Shown here: in pieces, positions 35,509 through 46,625 of the stretch
Position numbering within the stretch: position 1 is the first letter of the stretch
How the letters are laid out: each line of letters begins with the position of its first letter
NCBI RefSeq assembly: GCF_918797525.1
Contig: NZ_OU963893.1
Location: 2,852,001-2,916,000, forward strand
Direction: 5' to 3'
Origin: an unidentified bacterial endosymbiont
Lineage (GTDB): Bacteria; Pseudomonadota; Gammaproteobacteria; Enterobacterales; Enterobacteriaceae
DNA length: 64,000 nucleotides
Notes under the pieces: model-generated
What the model was told of the DNA's origin: nothing
Databases searched by the model: none
The model's input: only the letters and a program-made list of their open reading frames with translations
Program-made: the position numbers and the translations under genes

Positions 35509-36792
35509 ATGGCCTTAAAAACAACCAAAATTACGCCCACAAAAAAGATCACCGTTCATACGGTTAGCGATGCACTTCCTCGTGCACATTATCAGCGATG
35601 CCCTCAGTGCGATACGCTTTTTATGTTGCCGAAGATGACATCGCATCAAAGCGCATTTTGTCCCCGCTGCGACGCGAAAATTCGCAGCGGACGCGACTGG
35701 TCCTTAACGCGCCTTGCCGCGATGGCAGTGACCATGCTGCTATTGATGCCCTTTGCCTGGAGCGAACCGCTGCTGAAGCTGTACCTGCTGGGGGTGCGCA
35801 TTGATGCCAACCTCCTGCAGGGCATCTGGCAGATGACGCGTCAGGGCGATCCGCTCACCGGTGCGATGGTGCTGTTCTGCACCGTCGGCGCGCCGCTGGT
35901 TCTGGTCGTGGCGATTGCTTATCTGTGGTTCGGTAACATTCTGGGGATGAACCTGCGACCGGTGTTATTGATGCTGGAAAAACTCAAAGAGTGGGTGATG
36001 CTGGACATCTACTTAGTCGGCATCGGCGTGGCGTCGATCAAAGTGCAGGATTATGCCTTTTTGCAGCCGGGCATCGGGCTTTTCGCGTTTATTTCGCTGG
36101 TACTGCTCAGCATCCTGACGATGATTCATCTGAACGTTGAGCAGCTTTGGGAGCGGTTTTACCCCCAGCGCCCCGCTACGCGTCCTGATGAAAACCTGCG
36201 AGTGTGCCTGGGATGCCATTATACAGGTCTGCCTGATGCGCGTGAGCGCTGTCCACGCTGCCATATTCCGTTACGGTTCCGGCGCCACAACAGCCTGCAA
36301 AAGTGCTGGGCGGCGCTGATTGCCTCGGTCATCTTCCTGATCCCAGCCAATATGCTGCCCATTTCGGTCATTTATGTGAATGGCGCACGCCAGGAAGATA
36401 CTATTCTCTCCGGGATAATCTCCCTCGCCCACAGCAACGTTGGGGTGGCGGCCATTGTGTTCATCGCCAGTATCCTGGTGCCCTTTACCAAAGTGGTGGT
36501 GATGATGACGCTGCTTATCAGCATCCACGTTAAATGTGAGCAAGGATTACGCACTCGGATCCTGCTTTTGCGATTCGTCACCTGGATTGGGCGTTGGTCG
36601 ATGTTGGATTTATTTGTGATTTCGTTGATGATGTCGCTCATCAATCGCGACCAGTTACTCGCTTTTACAATGGGACCCGCGGCTTTTTATTTCGGCTCAG
36701 CGGTGATTTTGACTATTCTTGCTGTGGAATGGCTTGATAGCCGCTTACTTTGGGATGCACATGAGTCAGGAAACGCCCGCTTCGCCGACTGA
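35509..36792 (+). CDS. letA: LetA (YebS), PqiA-family membrane protein of lipid transport
   Basis: LetA is the inner-membrane partner of the MCE protein LetB in lipid transport between the two membranes. The 427-residue protein contains two copies of a zinc-ribbon plus membrane-helix unit. The first ribbon is CPQC...CPRC (about 31-58) and the second is [19 protein letters not shown] (about 233-251). Each is followed by about four hydrophobic segments. The paralogue is PqiA. The 3' end overlaps letB by 32 bases, a translationally coupled pair as in E. coli. Confidence 0.95.
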   Translation: MALKTTKITPTKKITVHTVSDALPRAHYQRCPQCDTLFMLPKMTSHQSAFCPRCDAKIRSGRDWSLTRLAAMAVTMLLLMPFAWSEPLLKLYLLGVRIDANLLQGIWQMTRQGDPLTGAMVLFCTVGAPLVLVVAIAYLWFGNILGMNLRPVLLMLEKLKEWVMLDIYLVGIGVASIKVQDYAFLQPGIGLFAFISLVLLSILTMIHLNVEQLWERFYPQRPATRPDENLRVCLGCHYTGLPDARERCPRCHIPLRFRRHNSLQKCWAALIASVIFLIPANMLPISVIYVNGARQEDTILSGIISLAHSNVGVAAIVFIASILVPFTKVVVMMTLLISIHVKCEQGLRTRILLLRFVTWIGRWSMLDLFVISLMMSLINRDQLLAFTMGPAAFYFGSAVILTILAVEWLDSRLLWDAHESGNARFAD

Positions 36793-39394
36793 AGCGAGAA
36801 TTAAAACAAAACGCCGCATTTCGCCATTCTGGTTGCTGCCAGTCATCGCGTTGATGATTGCGGGCTGGCTTATCTGGACGAGCTACGAAGATCGCGGTAA
36901 CACCATCACCATTGATTTCCAGTCGGCCGACGGGATTGTCGCCGGGCGAACTCCTGTTCGTTTTCAGGGGGTTGAAGTCGGTACCGTTGAGGATATTCGT
37001 CTCGGCGAGGGGCTGAACAAAATTCAGGTGCGCGCCAGCATAAAATCTGACATGCAGGACGCGCTACGCAGCGAAACCCAGTTCTGGCTGGTCACGCCTA
37101 AAGCCTCTCTTGCGGGCGTGTCGGGGCTGGATGCGCTGGTTGGCGGTAACTACATCGGCATGATGCCGGGCAAAGGTGAAGCGCAGGATCACTTTGTCGC
37201 GCTGGATACTCAGCCCAAATACCGTCTCAATAACGGAGATTTAATGATCCACCTGCAAGCGCCGGATCTTGGCTCCCTGAACAGCGGCTCGCTGGTTTAC
37301 TTCCGCAAAATTCCGGTGGGTCGCGTCTATGATTACGCGATCAATCCCAATAAGCAGGGAGTGACTATCGACGTGCTTATCGAACGTCGCTTCACCAGCC
37401 TGGTGAAAAAAGGCAGCCGGTTCTGGAATGTTTCCGGCGTGGATGCGGATGTCAGCCTCAGCGGAGCCAAAGTAAAGCTTGAGAGTCTGGCTGCGCTGGT
37501 GAACGGCGCTATTGCCTTCGACTCCCCGGGAAACTCCAGCCCCGCGTCAGCAGAGGATACTTTCGGGCTGTATGCCGATCTCGCGCACAGCCAGCGCGGG
37601 GTTATTGTTAAGCTGGTTCTGCCGGATGCGAAAGGACTGAAGGCCGGTTCTACCCCGCTGATGTATCAGGGGTTACAGGTCGGACAGCTCACTAAAACGA
37701 CGCTCAATCCTGGCGGCTCGGTGACCGGCGAGATGACCGTCGACCCGAGCGTGGTGGATCTTCTGCGCGAGAAAACGCGTATCGAAATGCGCAGTCCGAA
37801 GCTGTCGTTGAGCGATTCCAGCATCAGCAGCCTGCTCACAGGGACCACCTTTGAGCTGATCCCGGGTGAAGGCCAGCCGAATAATAATTTCGTTATTGCC
37901 CCTGCGGATAAGGCCCTGCTGCAAAAACCGGGGGTGGTAACAGTCTCATTGAATGCCCCGGAGAGTTACGGAATCGACGCTGGTCAGCCGCTGATTTTGC
38001 ACGGCGTACAGGTCGGCCAGGTGCTGGAGCGTAAGCTGTCGGAAAAAGGCGTTAGCTTCTCTGTCGCCATCGATCCGAAGTACAGCGACCTGGTTCACGG
38101 TGACAGCAAATTTGTGGTGAATAGCCGCGTTGACGTCAAGGTCGGTCTCGACGGCGTCGAGTTCCTTGGGGCCAGCGCCAGCGAATGGATTAACGGCGGG
38201 ATCCGTATTTTACCGGGCAATAAAGGCCCAATGCGCGACAGTTACTCGCTGTATGCTAACCTCGAAAAGGCCATAGAAAACAGCCTGAGCGACCTGCCAA
38301 CCACTACGTTGACCTTAAGCGCGGAGACGCTGCCGGACGTGCAGGCGGGTTCCGTGGTGCTGTACCGTAAGTTCGAGGTTGGGGAAGTGATCACCGTGCG
38401 TCCCCGGGCTGAGGCATTTGATATCGAGCTGCATATCAAACCGGAGTACCGCAAGTTGCTCACGCCAAACAGCGTATTCTGGGCCGAAGGCGGCGCGAAG
38501 GTTCAGCTAAACGGCAGCGGGTTAACCGTACAGGCCTCGCCGCTCTCCCGTGCGCTGCGCGGGGCTATCAGCTTTGATAATCTGACCGGCGCGGGCGGCA
38601 ATATGCGTAAGGGTGATAAACGGATCCTCTTCCCGTCGGAAACCGCTGCACGAGCCGTTGGCGGGCAGATCACCCTGCACGCCTATGATGCGGGGAAATT
38701 GGCTGAAGGGATGCCTATTCGCTATCTCGGTATTGATATCGGCCAGATCCAGAAGCTAAAGCTGATTACCGCTCGTAATGAAGTGCAGGCCACGGCTGTA
38801 CTCTATCCGGAATACGTCCAGACCTTTGCCCGCACAGGGTCGCGTTTCTCCGTTGTGACGCCGCAAATTTCAGCGGCGGGGGTAGAACATCTCGATACCA
38901 TTCTGCAGCCGTACATCAACGTCGAACCCGGTCGTGGCAATCCCCGCCGTGAATTTGAACTGCAGGAAGCGACCATTACCGATTCACGCTATCTGGATGG
39001 TCTGAGCATCGTGGTGGAGGTGCCGGAAGCGGGTTCGCTGAACATCGGTACGCCGGTGCTGTTCCGCGGTATTGAAGTGGGTACGGTGACCGGCCTGACG
39101 CTGGGCACGCTGTCGGACCGCGTGATGGTGGCAATGCGTATCAGCGAACGCTATCAGCACCTGGTGCGGAACAACTCGGTGTTCTGGCTGGCATCCGGCT
39201 ATTCGCTGGACTTTGGCCTGACGGGAGGGGTGGTGAAAACCGGTACCTTCAACCAGTTTATCCGTGGTGGTATTGCTTTCGCCACGCCGCCGGGCACGCC
39301 ACTGGCGCCAAAAGCACAGCCGGATAAACACTTCCTGCTGCTCGAAAGCGAGCCAAAAGAGTGGCGTCAATGGGGCACCGCGCTACCGCGTTAA
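36761..39394 (+). CDS. letB: LetB (YebT), seven-domain MCE lipid-transport protein
   Basis: LetB forms a hexameric tube of stacked MCE rings that spans the periplasm for lipid transport. From the ATG at 36761 it has 877 residues, as in E. coli; the frame opens 14 codons earlier inside letA. One membrane helix is near 21-41 ([17 protein letters not shown]). Seven MCE repeats follow, each recognisable by a segment like [30 protein letters not shown] or [14 protein letters not shown]. The C-terminus ends [11 protein letters not shown]. All repeats are intact. Confidence 0.96.
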   Translation: MSQETPASPTEARIKTKRRISPFWLLPVIALMIAGWLIWTSYEDRGNTITIDFQSADGIVAGRTPVRFQGVEVGTVEDIRLGEGLNKIQVRASIKSDMQDALRSETQFWLVTPKASLAGVSGLDALVGGNYIGMMPGKGEAQDHFVALDTQPKYRLNNGDLMIHLQAPDLGSLNSGSLVYFRKIPVGRVYDYAINPNKQGVTIDVLIERRFTSLVKKGSRFWNVSGVDADVSLSGAKVKLESLAALVNGAIAFDSPGNSSPASAEDTFGLYADLAHSQRGVIVKLVLPDAKGLKAGSTPLMYQGLQVGQLTKTTLNPGGSVTGEMTVDPSVVDLLREKTRIEMRSPKLSLSDSSISSLLTGTTFELIPGEGQPNNNFVIAPADKALLQKPGVVTVSLNAPESYGIDAGQPLILHGVQVGQVLERKLSEKGVSFSVAIDPKYSDLVHGDSKFVVNSRVDVKVGLDGVEFLGASASEWINGGIRILPGNKGPMRDSYSLYANLEKAIENSLSDLPTTTLTLSAETLPDVQAGSVVLYRKFEVGEVITVRPRAEAFDIELHIKPEYRKLLTPNSVFWAEGGAKVQLNGSGLTVQASPLSRALRGAISFDNLTGAGGNMRKGDKRILFPSETAARAVGGQITLHAYDAGKLAEGMPIRYLGIDIGQIQKLKLITARNEVQATAVLYPEYVQTFARTGSRFSVVTPQISAAGVEHLDTILQPYINVEPGRGNPRREFELQEATITDSRYLDGLSIVVEVPEAGSLNIGTPVLFRGIEVGTVTGLTLGTLSDRVMVAMRISERYQHLVRNNSVFWLASGYSLDFGLTGGVVKTGTFNQFIRGGIAFATPPGTPLAPKAQPDKHFLLLESEPKEWRQWGTALPR

Positions 39395-39400
39395 ACCTGA

Positions 39401-39430
39401 GGCTCCGGTGTCAACGCGCCGGAGCCTTTA
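39401..39430 (+). terminator. letAB terminator-like hairpin
   Basis: GGCTCCGG and CCGGAGCC form an eight-base stem with a ten-base loop, followed by TTTATG. It lies six bases after letB and ahead of rsmF. The U-run is short. Confidence 0.65.
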
Positions 39431-39470
39431 TGTTACACTGCGCACCTGAACTTTTCCCTGTGGTGTGCCC

Positions 39471-40913
39471 GTGGCTCAAAATTCCGTCTTTCTTCCTGAA
39501 CAATTCCTTGCGCAAATGCGTGAGACGATGCCCTCCCATCTCTCCTTTGACGATTTCATCGCCGCCTGCCAGCGTCCGCTGCGTCGTAGCATACGCATCA
39601 ATACGTTAAAAATCAGCGTCGAGGCTTTTCTGCAACTGGTTTCCCCCTATCGCTGGCAGCTTTCGCCGGTGCCGTGGTGTGCAGAAGGTTTTTGGATCGA
39701 GCGTGATGACGAGGAGGCGCTGCCGCTGGGAAGTACGGCGGAACATCTGAGCGGTCTGTTTTATATTCAGGAAGCCAGCTCAATGCTGCCGGTCGCCGCT
39801 TTGTTCGCACACGGCAATGCGCCTGCGAGGGTGATGGATATGGCCGCCGCCCCGGGCTCAAAAACCACCCAAATTGCTGCACGGATGGGTAATCACGGCG
39901 CGATCCTTGCCAATGAGTTTTCGGCCAGCCGCGTAAAAGTGCTGCACGCTAACATCAGCCGCTGCGGTATCCGCAACGTTGCCCTGACGCACTTCGATGG
40001 CCGGGTGTTTGGCGCAGCGCTACCGGAAACCTTTGACGCCATCCTGCTAGATGCCCCCTGCTCCGGTGAAGGCGTGGTGCGTAAAGATCCTGATGCCCTA
40101 AAAAACTGGTCAGTGGAAAGTAATCTCGATATCGCCGCCACCCAGCGCGAATTGATCGACAGCGCTTTTCATGCCCTGCGCCCTGGCGGCACGCTGGTCT
40201 ATTCTACCTGCACGTTAAACCGCGATGAAAACGAAGAGGTTTGCCTGTGGCTAAAGGCGCACTATCCGGATGCCGTGGAGTTCCTGCCACTCACCGACTT
40301 GTTCCCTTCAGCTGCTGATGCCGTCACAGACGAGGGCTTCCTGCACGTTTTCCCGCAAATTTATGACTGCGAAGGTTTCTTTGTAGCCCGCCTGCGTAAG
40401 ACCCGTGCGATAGCCTCCCTGCCAGCGCCAAAATTTAAAGTCGGTAACTTCCCCTTCTCGCAGCTCAAAGGTCGTGAAGCAGCACAGGTTGAGGCCGCTG
40501 CCTGTAAGGTCGGGCTGGTCTGGGACGAGAGTCAGCATCTCTGGATGCGCGACAAAGAGATTTGGCTGTTTCCGCGAAATATTGAGCCGCTCATTGGCAA
40601 AGTGCGTTTTTCCCGTATCGGTATTCGTCTGGCGGAGGTTCACAATAAAGGGTATCGCTGGCAGCACGAAGCCGTCATTGCGCTGGCGGGGCATGAAAAT
40701 ACGTTTGCCCTGACGCACCATGAAGCCGAAGAGTGGTACCGTGGCCGCGACGTTTACCCTGCAACTCCGCCATCGCAGGATGAAGTTGTCGTGACGTATC
40801 AGGGATATCCCCTGGGGCTGGCGAAAAAAGTGGCTTCCCGGCTGAAGAACAGTTACCCACGCGAATTGGTGCGGGACGGTCGCCTGTTTACCGGTAACGA
40901 TCGCAGCACCTGA
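39471..40913 (+). CDS. rsmF: 16S rRNA (cytosine1407-C5)-methyltransferase
   Basis: RsmF makes m5C1407 in 16S rRNA of the assembled 30S subunit. I use the GTG at 39471 because it aligns with the family start MAQ; another GTG lies at 39465. The product has 480 residues. The Rossmann SAM-binding segment is [19 protein letters not shown]. The two catalytic-site cysteines of the RNA m5C family appear in [16 protein letters not shown] and [15 protein letters not shown]. The C-terminal PUA-like region ends [18 protein letters not shown]. Confidence 0.95.
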   Translation: MAQNSVFLPEQFLAQMRETMPSHLSFDDFIAACQRPLRRSIRINTLKISVEAFLQLVSPYRWQLSPVPWCAEGFWIERDDEEALPLGSTAEHLSGLFYIQEASSMLPVAALFAHGNAPARVMDMAAAPGSKTTQIAARMGNHGAILANEFSASRVKVLHANISRCGIRNVALTHFDGRVFGAALPETFDAILLDAPCSGEGVVRKDPDALKNWSVESNLDIAATQRELIDSAFHALRPGGTLVYSTCTLNRDENEEVCLWLKAHYPDAVEFLPLTDLFPSAADAVTDEGFLHVFPQIYDCEGFFVARLRKTRAIASLPAPKFKVGNFPFSQLKGREAAQVEAAACKVGLVWDESQHLWMRDKEIWLFPRNIEPLIGKVRFSRIGIRLAEVHNKGYRWQHEAVIALAGHENTFALTHHEAEEWYRGRDVYPATPPSQDEVVVTYQGYPLGLAKKVASRLKNSYPRELVRDGRLFTGNDRST

Positions 40914-41016
40914 AAAAGCGCACTTTTTGACTGGCGATTTTGCTCTCCTTGTCTAGGATCAAAAATGGATGGCTGTACTGGTCATACCAGATTTTGATAT
41001 CACCCCGGAGAGCATT

Positions 41017-41256
41017 ATGACGAAAACCAGCGTGCGTATTGGCGCTTTTGAAATCGACGACGCAGAACTGCGCGGCGAAGCTCAAGGCGACCGAACGTTA
41101 AGTATTCCCTGCAAATCCGACCCGGATTTGTGCATGCAACTGGATGCCTGGGATGCCGACACCAGCGTCCCGGCTATTCTTGATGGCGAACACTCTGTCC
41201 TGTACCGCGAGCACTACGATAGTCAAACCGATGCCTGGGTCTTGCGCCTCGCCTGA
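41017..41256 (+). CDS. yebV: Small conserved protein YebV
   Basis: YebV is a 79-residue protein of unknown function. The ATG at 41017 has GGAG seven bases ahead and starts MTKTSVRIGAFEIDDAELRG, the family start; the frame opens 16 codons earlier. The conserved block IPCKSDPDLCMQLDAWDADT holds two cysteines. No signal peptide or membrane segment is present. A terminator follows. Confidence 0.92.
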   Translation: MTKTSVRIGAFEIDDAELRGEAQGDRTLSIPCKSDPDLCMQLDAWDADTSVPAILDGEHSVLYREHYDSQTDAWVLRLA

Positions 41257-41264
41257 CCTAAGAG

Positions 41265-41291
41265 AACCCGCCCGAAGGCGGGTTATTTATT
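41265..41291 (+). terminator. yebV terminator
   Basis: AACCCGCC-CGAA-GGCGGGTT is a perfect eight-base stem with a stable tetraloop, followed by ATTTATTT. It lies nine bases beyond the yebV stop. Confidence 0.85.
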
Positions 41292-41590
41292 TCCGCCGCT
41301 GGGCTAGCCTATAATTACGCTCACATTTCAGTTGTAAACCTTAAATTTATTGAAGTGCAATATCGCCAACTACAGATATTAAGTTAATCCTCACAGGATT
41401 ATTATGACCGTTATGCAATGCACATAACTTATTGAAAATGTTAATTTATATCCCTAACACCCTTAGACATAGCACCACTTCTTTACAAAACCAAACAAAT
41501 CATAAACCAAACGGAAATAAAGCGGTTGGCGCTATTAATCTATTTTAATGAGCCTTTAAAATAGGAGCGAATAATATGTGAGGTTTACAC
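41292..41590 (+). promoter_or_regulatory. Upstream region of the VirK-like gene with PhoP-box-like site
   Basis: This AT-rich region lies ahead of the VirK/YbjX gene. At 41492-41508 the minus strand reads GGTTTA-TGATT-TGTTTG, matching the PhoP box (T/G)GTTTA-N5-(T/G)GTTTA except for the last base, in reverse orientation to the gene. PhoP can act from either orientation. The ribosome site GAGG lies seven bases before the GTG start. No other feature is seen. Confidence 0.55.
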
Positions 41591-42553
41591 GTGTCTAATA
41601 CACAACTGCATCACGATGTGCTTTATCCACATCGCACGACAATCATTTCCGAGCTGGTAACAGGAAAATGCGTTCCGGGCCCCATCTGGCAAAAGCGCAA
41701 CTACCGTCTGAAATTCCTGTTACGCTCAATTCTGTTCTGGTCTTCAACCCACCGCATGCTGGAAGCCCTTTCCGGTCGTGATGATTTTGAAAGACTGCTG
41801 GCCTCTCAAATCACATTGCCCAGTAAAACCCACCGCCAGTATCTGATGCGTGGCCTGAATGCCAGCGACCGCGCGGATGCTATTGTCAGCCACTATCAGT
41901 GGATTGATGGCCTGAAAGATGCCGGACTGGCTCATGCCCTGACCAGCCCGCAAGAACTGCCTGTGGTACAATTTCAGGCAAAAAACGAGGCGATGTACAC
42001 CGTCAAAGCCTCCTCGGCCCGTAAAGCCGAGCGTGAAGGTGAAAGCACGTTATGGCTGTACGACCAGCAAGATACGCTGCTGGCCAGCCTGACATTCAGC
42101 GTCGCTCACAGCAATGGCCGGCGGGTGCTGGTGATTGGCGGTCTGCAGGGACCGCGACGCAACGTGTCGCGTGAGGTGATTAAACAGGCTACCCGCGCCT
42201 GCCACGGCCTGTTTCCCAAGCGCATATTAATGGAAGTGATTCTTCAACTGGCCGCACACACCACGATCCGCGCCATCTTCGCCGTCAGTGATGAAGGCCA
42301 CGTATTCCGCGCGTTGCGTTATCGCCTCAGCAAAAGCCGTTATTTCCACGCCAGCTACGATGAGTTCTGGTCATCGCTTGAAGGCAAAAAACTCTCCACC
42401 TTCTGCTGGCAACTTCCGCTGCAGACGGCGCGCAAGTCTCTGGAAGAGGTTGCGAGTAAGAAACGAGCGGAATATCGCCGTCGCTTTGCGCTGCTGGATC
42501 AAATCGAGAACGCGGTAAACGCGTTTTTGAGTACCTCAGCTAAACGGCCTTAG
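41591..42553 (+). CDS. VirK/YbjX-family (DUF535) protein
   Basis: This 320-residue soluble protein belongs to the DUF535 family, which includes Salmonella VirK, Shigella VirK and E. coli YbjX. These proteins are linked to envelope integrity, antimicrobial-peptide resistance and virulence, and Salmonella virK is PhoP-controlled. Family features seen are NYRLKFLLRSILF near residue 40, LASLTFSV and RRVLVIGGLQGPRRNVSREVIKQATRACHGLFPKRILMEV in the middle, and a C-terminal helix rich in basic residues (SKKRAEYRRRFALLDQI). There is no signal peptide. The start is GTG. It lies where E. coli has yebW and pphA, so it is accessory at this site. The biochemical role is unknown. Confidence 0.85.
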   Translation: MSNTQLHHDVLYPHRTTIISELVTGKCVPGPIWQKRNYRLKFLLRSILFWSSTHRMLEALSGRDDFERLLASQITLPSKTHRQYLMRGLNASDRADAIVSHYQWIDGLKDAGLAHALTSPQELPVVQFQAKNEAMYTVKASSARKAEREGESTLWLYDQQDTLLASLTFSVAHSNGRRVLVIGGLQGPRRNVSREVIKQATRACHGLFPKRILMEVILQLAAHTTIRAIFAVSDEGHVFRALRYRLSKSRYFHASYDEFWSSLEGKKLSTFCWQLPLQTARKSLEEVASKKRAEYRRRFALLDQIENAVNAFLSTSAKRP

Positions 42554-42967
42554 TCACGATATTTATTCTAAAAATGAATTCCTGAAGCAGTATCAGTTCG
42601 ACGTTAACCCAGAATGATGGGGAACCTTATCCTGAAGGGGAAAGCCAGGAGCCTTTTTAGCCTCATAACACTTTTTCGGCCACGCGCGCCGGGAATCATT
42701 TTTGATGTTGTCCCTTCGCGATGTTCTTACCACCGAATCTACGCAGTATCCCCGGCACCCGCTCCCCTTACCATGAAACCATAAGCCTGGCGAGGAGCGG
42801 AATGTGCCCGACGATTACTCAGCCACAAAAATTTAACATTGACCCAAAAATAGCTGGACGCGCGCGGTACAGAGTATGTTATGGTTTAGACAGGATACGA
42901 GTTATTCGAGTAAATTTCGGGGGGGATTTGGGATAACACCCAAAACATCCCTGGAAAAGAGAAAGAT
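42554..42967 (+). other. Gene-free region between the VirK-like gene and SdsR
   Basis: These 414 bases have no convincing gene. A 71-codon frame (42721-42936) has no ribosome site and no family resemblance. In E. coli the antisense RNA RyeA is transcribed on the plus strand across SdsR; its promoter would fall near the right end of this region, but I cannot place it. No pphA or yebW remnant is recognisable. Confidence 0.4.
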
Positions 42968-43071
42968 AAAAAGAGACCGAACACGATTCCTGTATTCGGT
43001 CCAGGGAAATGGCTCTTGGGAGAGAGCCGTGCGCTAAAAGTTGGCATTAATGCAGGCTCAATCGCCTTGCC
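42968..43071 (-). ncRNA. sdsR: Small RNA SdsR (RyeB)
   Basis: The minus strand reads GGCAAGGCGATTGAGCCTGC at the 5' end and GAATCGTGTTCGGTCTCTTTTT at the 3' end, essentially the E. coli SdsR sequence, 104 nt long. SdsR is a sigma-S-dependent, Hfq-bound sRNA that represses mutS, tolC and porin mRNAs. The 3' hairpin (GACCGAATACAGGA...TTCGGTC) with a T-run is the intrinsic terminator. A CTATTCT just upstream suits a sigma-S -10 element. It lies next to yebY, as in E. coli. Confidence 0.93.
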
Positions 43072-43155
43072 TTTTAAGAATAGATGACGACGCCAGGTTT
43101 TCCAGTCCACAGCGAAAGCGGCCTGAAAAAAAGTGTCTGAACATCATTTAACGTG

Positions 43156-43194
43156 AAAAACCGCAGGGCTTTAATACGCCACTGCGGTTTTTTT
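43156..43194. terminator. Bidirectional terminator between sdsR/ryeA and yebY
   Basis: AAACCGCAG and CTGCGGTTT form a stem with a 15-base loop. Seven T residues follow on the plus strand and a T-run follows on the minus strand. It can terminate the yebZ-yebY transcript (minus) and the predicted RyeA antisense RNA (plus). Confidence 0.75.
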
Positions 43195-43210
43195 ATTGGA
43201 AACCAGAACG

Positions 43211-43552
<342 letters not shown>

Positions 43553-43565
43553 CTATTACACCTTG

Positions 43566-44435
43566 TCAAAAGGGTTCCCAGGTTGCAAACAGACTGACTG
43601 TTGCCAGAACCAGCGCGCCCAGCACCACCTCTGCCTGTGTCATCCTGATAAAAATCTGTTGTTCTCGCCCCATGTCCGGACGAAACCGTGGCACCAGAAA
43701 ATACCGATTCGTCAGCGCAATTGCCACCATCACTGCCACCAGCGCACATTTGAACAACAGAAGTTGTCCGTAATCTGTATGCCAGGGCACTTCAAGGCCC
43801 AGAATGAAAAGGGCATTAAAGATACCGGTCAGGATCACTCCGGCTACCGCGTAATGCCCCACCCGAGAGAATCGCATCATGGTGTAAATCGCCGCCGCCT
43901 GCCAGTGCCCTCTGGCCAGATGCATGCAAAACAGCAGCGGTAACAACCCGCCTGCCCAGGTCGCGGCGCATAGCAGGTGAAGTGCATGATTGAGGCGCTG
44001 CATTGCCCCTGGGGTACCTTCATTCATTGCTGCATGGCCTACCCCCGCCAGCAGAACAAATTGCCCCATCGTCAGCAATAACAGTCGCGAACTTTTGTAC
44101 GGCGCGAGCCATGCCACGCCGGCGGTAAGGAGTGCCAGAATAATATGCCACAGCCAGACGCCACCGAATCGCGTGCCCAGTACGCTTTGCCAGACGTCCG
44201 GGCTTATGACATCGCGCCAGCCATCCGCCATTAATCCCCCCTGCACGCCAAACATCAGCAGGGCCGTCATCAGGCTGATTAAGGTCGCCATCTTTTGCTG
44301 GAGCCGGAATCGCCGGGACATCAGGCGATGCAGGGAAGAAGGCGCCAACCAGGCGCTGTAGAGCGCATTGCCAAAAATCAGCATCAGTGCGCCAAAGTGA
44401 ATAAAGCGCAGCAACACCCAGGACGTTGCCAGCAT
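43566..44435 (-). CDS. yebZ: CopD-family inner-membrane protein YebZ
   Basis: This 289-residue protein has about eight membrane helices and belongs to the CopD family, which is thought to move copper across the inner membrane with periplasmic CopC. The C-terminal CopD domain includes [34 protein letters not shown]. It is separated from yobA by one base and from yebY by 16, so the three are one operon. Substrate and direction are not proven for this branch. Confidence 0.93.
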   Translation of the reverse strand: MLATSWVLLRFIHFGALMLIFGNALYSAWLAPSSLHRLMSRRFRLQQKMATLISLMTALLMFGVQGGLMADGWRDVISPDVWQSVLGTRFGGVWLWHIILALLTAGVAWLAPYKSSRLLLLTMGQFVLLAGVGHAAMNEGTPGAMQRLNHALHLLCAATWAGGLLPLLFCMHLARGHWQAAAIYTMMRFSRVGHYAVAGVILTGIFNALFILGLEVPWHTDYGQLLLFKCALVAVMVAIALTNRYFLVPRFRPDMGREQQIFIRMTQAEVVLGALVLATVSLFATWEPF

Positions 44436-44436
44436 C

Positions 44437-44808
44437 TTATTTCACGCTAAAGCGGTAGCTGCCTTTGGTTTTATGACCATCAACCGAGACCACATGCCAT
44501 TTCACCTGATAAGTCCCGCTCGTCAGGGATTGTTCCAGGGGAACAATAAGCTGAGCCTTATCTTTTTCATCACGTTTCACGGCGCCGGTTTTGACAACCT
44601 GTTGCTGCGCATCCGTAACCACCACTCCGCTGAAACCGGGTTCGATGCCTTCTGAAAAATTCAGCGTTAGCGACTCAGGGGCCGTCACCTGGCTGTCCGC
44701 TGCCGGTATTTGCTGTTTAAGATGTGCATGCGCCAGTACGGCGGGCGTCATTGCCGACGCGATAAGAAAAGCCAGTGCGGGTAAGATGTGGGAAGAGGTG
44801 TATCGCAT
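44437..44808 (-). CDS. yobA: CopC-family periplasmic copper-binding protein YobA
   Basis: From the ATG at 44806-44808 this is a 123-residue protein; AGGA lies nine bases ahead. An ATG three codons upstream touches the ribosome site and is less likely. The signal peptide ends at PAVLA, so the mature protein begins HAHLKQQ, the N-terminal His brace that binds Cu(II) in CopC proteins. The conserved end [20 protein letters not shown] carries the partner His residues. It is first in the yobA-yebZ-yebY operon and divergent from holE. Confidence 0.92.
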   Translation of the reverse strand: MRYTSSHILPALAFLIASAMTPAVLAHAHLKQQIPAADSQVTAPESLTLNFSEGIEPGFSGVVVTDAQQQVVKTGAVKRDEKDKAQLIVPLEQSLTSGTYQVKWHVVSVDGHKTKGSYRFSVK

Positions 44809-44945
44809 CAAAATCATTCCTTTTTGCTATGCCTGTATTGCAAAGAATAACTCTGTATAATAAACGAGTCGAGGATGTTCCGCCCTCCGCTTGTCATCAT
44901 CGTGCAATCGCGGTAACGTTGCCGCCGCATAAAAAGGAGAAGGTA

Positions 44946-45176
44946 ATGAAGATCAATCTGGCCGCCCTTCCTCAGGACGAAATGGACAAAGTGAATGTCG
45001 ACCTGGCCGCAGCGGGCGTGGCGTTTAAAGAGCGTTATAACATGCCTATTGTCGCCGAAGCGGTTGAACGGGAACAACCTGCCCACCTGCGCGACTGGTT
45101 TCGCGAACGCTTGATTGCGCACCGCCTGGCCTCACTCAACCTTTCCCGATTGCCCTACGAACCCAAAGTGAAATAA
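44946..45176 (+). CDS. holE: DNA polymerase III theta subunit
   Basis: HolE binds and stabilises the epsilon proofreading subunit of the Pol III core. The 76-residue protein reads [20 protein letters not shown] and [20 protein letters not shown], as in E. coli HolE. The ATG at 44946 has AGGAGAAGGT just ahead. The frame is open 57 codons further upstream, but that extension overlaps the yobA promoter and is not part of the family. Confidence 0.95.
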   Translation: MKINLAALPQDEMDKVNVDLAAAGVAFKERYNMPIVAEAVEREQPAHLRDWFRERLIAHRLASLNLSRLPYEPKVK

Positions 45177-45287
45177 TTTCAACAACAAGTTACACTTCCT
45201 TACGCGGATTGTGCCAGGATAAGAAAAGCCTTAAGAATTTAGGTGTATTCTTAGACCCCTGCGACCTCAGTGTATAAGGAAATCACG

Positions 45288-45938
45288 ATGTCACGATGGA
45301 CTATTGCGGCAGCACAGTATGGCGGGCAGCACCAAAGCGTCGAAAACCACGTAACTCACCATCTGCGCTTCATTGAAGAAGCCGCGCGGCAAGGGTGCGA
45401 TTTACTGGTCTTCCCTGAACTTTCATTAACGGGTCCTGGCGAGGCGGGTCTCCCTCTCCCACCCGACGATTGGCAGCTTGCCCCTCTCCTTCACGCCGTA
45501 CAGTTACTGAATATCACCGTTATTGCCGGTACTACGCTACTTCAGGACGGCGTAACGTACAAAGGGCTGGCCCTCTTCACGCCGCATACCGATACGATCT
45601 GCCGTTATCCTCAGGGCCGTGGCGCAAGCCTTGTCCCGGGTGTTAAGCAGCTCACCATCCTCGATACCCAGTCAGATGCCCCCATAATCGATCCGCAAGC
45701 CACCTTGTTCACCAGCTGTCAGGCGGTGAACGATAATCGCTGGCGCCAGTCTATTAGTCGCTTACAGCGTTTCGCACACCGGTATGCCATTGCGGTGCTT
45801 ATGGCCAATGCCTGTAGCGGGAGCGCGTTATGGGATGAAAAGGGCCAGTTGATCGTTCGCGCCGACAATGGCGAGCTATTATTGACCGGCTCTCTGGGTC
45901 GACAGGGTTGGCAAGGCGAAATCATTCCTTTAGGCTAG
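45288..45938 (+). CDS. yobB: Nitrilase-superfamily protein YobB
   Basis: This 216-residue protein of the carbon-nitrogen hydrolase superfamily starts at the ATG at 45288, with AAGGA eight bases ahead. The catalytic Glu region is seen in LLVFPELSLTG. The expected Lys segment is hard to place, and the usual nucleophile-Cys region reads VLMANACSGSALW, so activity is uncertain, as for E. coli YobB. It lies 25 bases ahead of exoX and could be co-transcribed with it. Confidence 0.88.
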   Translation: MSRWTIAAAQYGGQHQSVENHVTHHLRFIEEAARQGCDLLVFPELSLTGPGEAGLPLPPDDWQLAPLLHAVQLLNITVIAGTTLLQDGVTYKGLALFTPHTDTICRYPQGRGASLVPGVKQLTILDTQSDAPIIDPQATLFTSCQAVNDNRWRQSISRLQRFAHRYAIAVLMANACSGSALWDEKGQLIVRADNGELLLTGSLGRQGWQGEIIPLG

Positions 45939-45962
45939 GCGTTTTATGGTCAGGAGCGATCA

Positions 45963-46625
45963 ATGCTGCGCGTCATCGATACCGAAACTTGCGATCTTCA
46001 GGGCGGAATAGTGGAAGTAGCCTCTGTCGACGTTATCGACGGAAAAATAGTTAACCCTATGAGCCACCTGGTGCGTCCCGATCGCCCGATAAGCCCGCAG
46101 GCAATGGCTATCCACCGGATTACGGAATCGATGGTCGCGGACAAGCCCTGGATAGAAGAAATCATTCCAAACTACTACGGCAGCCCGTGGTATGTTGCCC
46201 ATAACGCCAGCTTTGACCGCCGGGTGTTGCCGGAAATGCCCGGGGAGTGGATCTGCACCATGAAGCTGGCGCGTCGCCTGTGGCCCGGAATTAAGTACAG
46301 TAACATGGCGCTGTACAAATCCCGCAAACTCAGCGTGAGGACGCCAGCGGGACTGCATCATCACCGCGCGCTGTATGACTGTTATATCACCGCGGCGCTG
46401 CTGATTGATATTATGAACACCTCCGGCTGGACGCCGGAGGATATGTTGACGGTTACCGGACGCCCTACGCTGTTGACCACCTTTACCTTTGGTAAATACC
46501 GCGGCAAAGCTGTGTCCGAAATCGCCGATAAAGATCCGGGCTATCTCCGCTGGTTGTATAACAACCTTGATAAAATGAGCCCTGAGCTTCGCTTAACCCT
46601 TAAGCACTACCTGGGTGACGCTTAA
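45963..46625 (+). CDS. exoX: Exodeoxyribonuclease X
   Basis: ExoX is a DEDDh-type 3'-5' DNA exonuclease that contributes to mismatch repair and UV tolerance. The 220-residue protein begins [15 protein letters not shown], with Asp6 and Glu8 as metal ligands. The His-containing motif [15 protein letters not shown] and the final [13 protein letters not shown] complete the DEDDh set. The C-terminal extension [22 protein letters not shown] is typical. The stop overlaps the convergent ptrB stop by four bases. Confidence 0.95.
   Translation: MLRVIDTETCDLQGGIVEVASVDVIDGKIVNPMSHLVRPDRPISPQAMAIHRITESMVADKPWIEEIIPNYYGSPWYVAHNASFDRRVLPEMPGEWICTMKLARRLWPGIKYSNMALYKSRKLSVRTPAGLHHHRALYDCYITAALLIDIMNTSGWTPEDMLTVTGRPTLLTTFTFGKYRGKAVSEIADKDPGYLRWLYNNLDKMSPELRLTLKHYLGDA

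Noticed and set aside
42721..42936. 71-codon frame between the VirK-like gene and sdsR
   Set aside because: No Shine-Dalgarno, no resemblance to a known small protein, and it overlaps the likely promoter zone of the RyeA antisense RNA.
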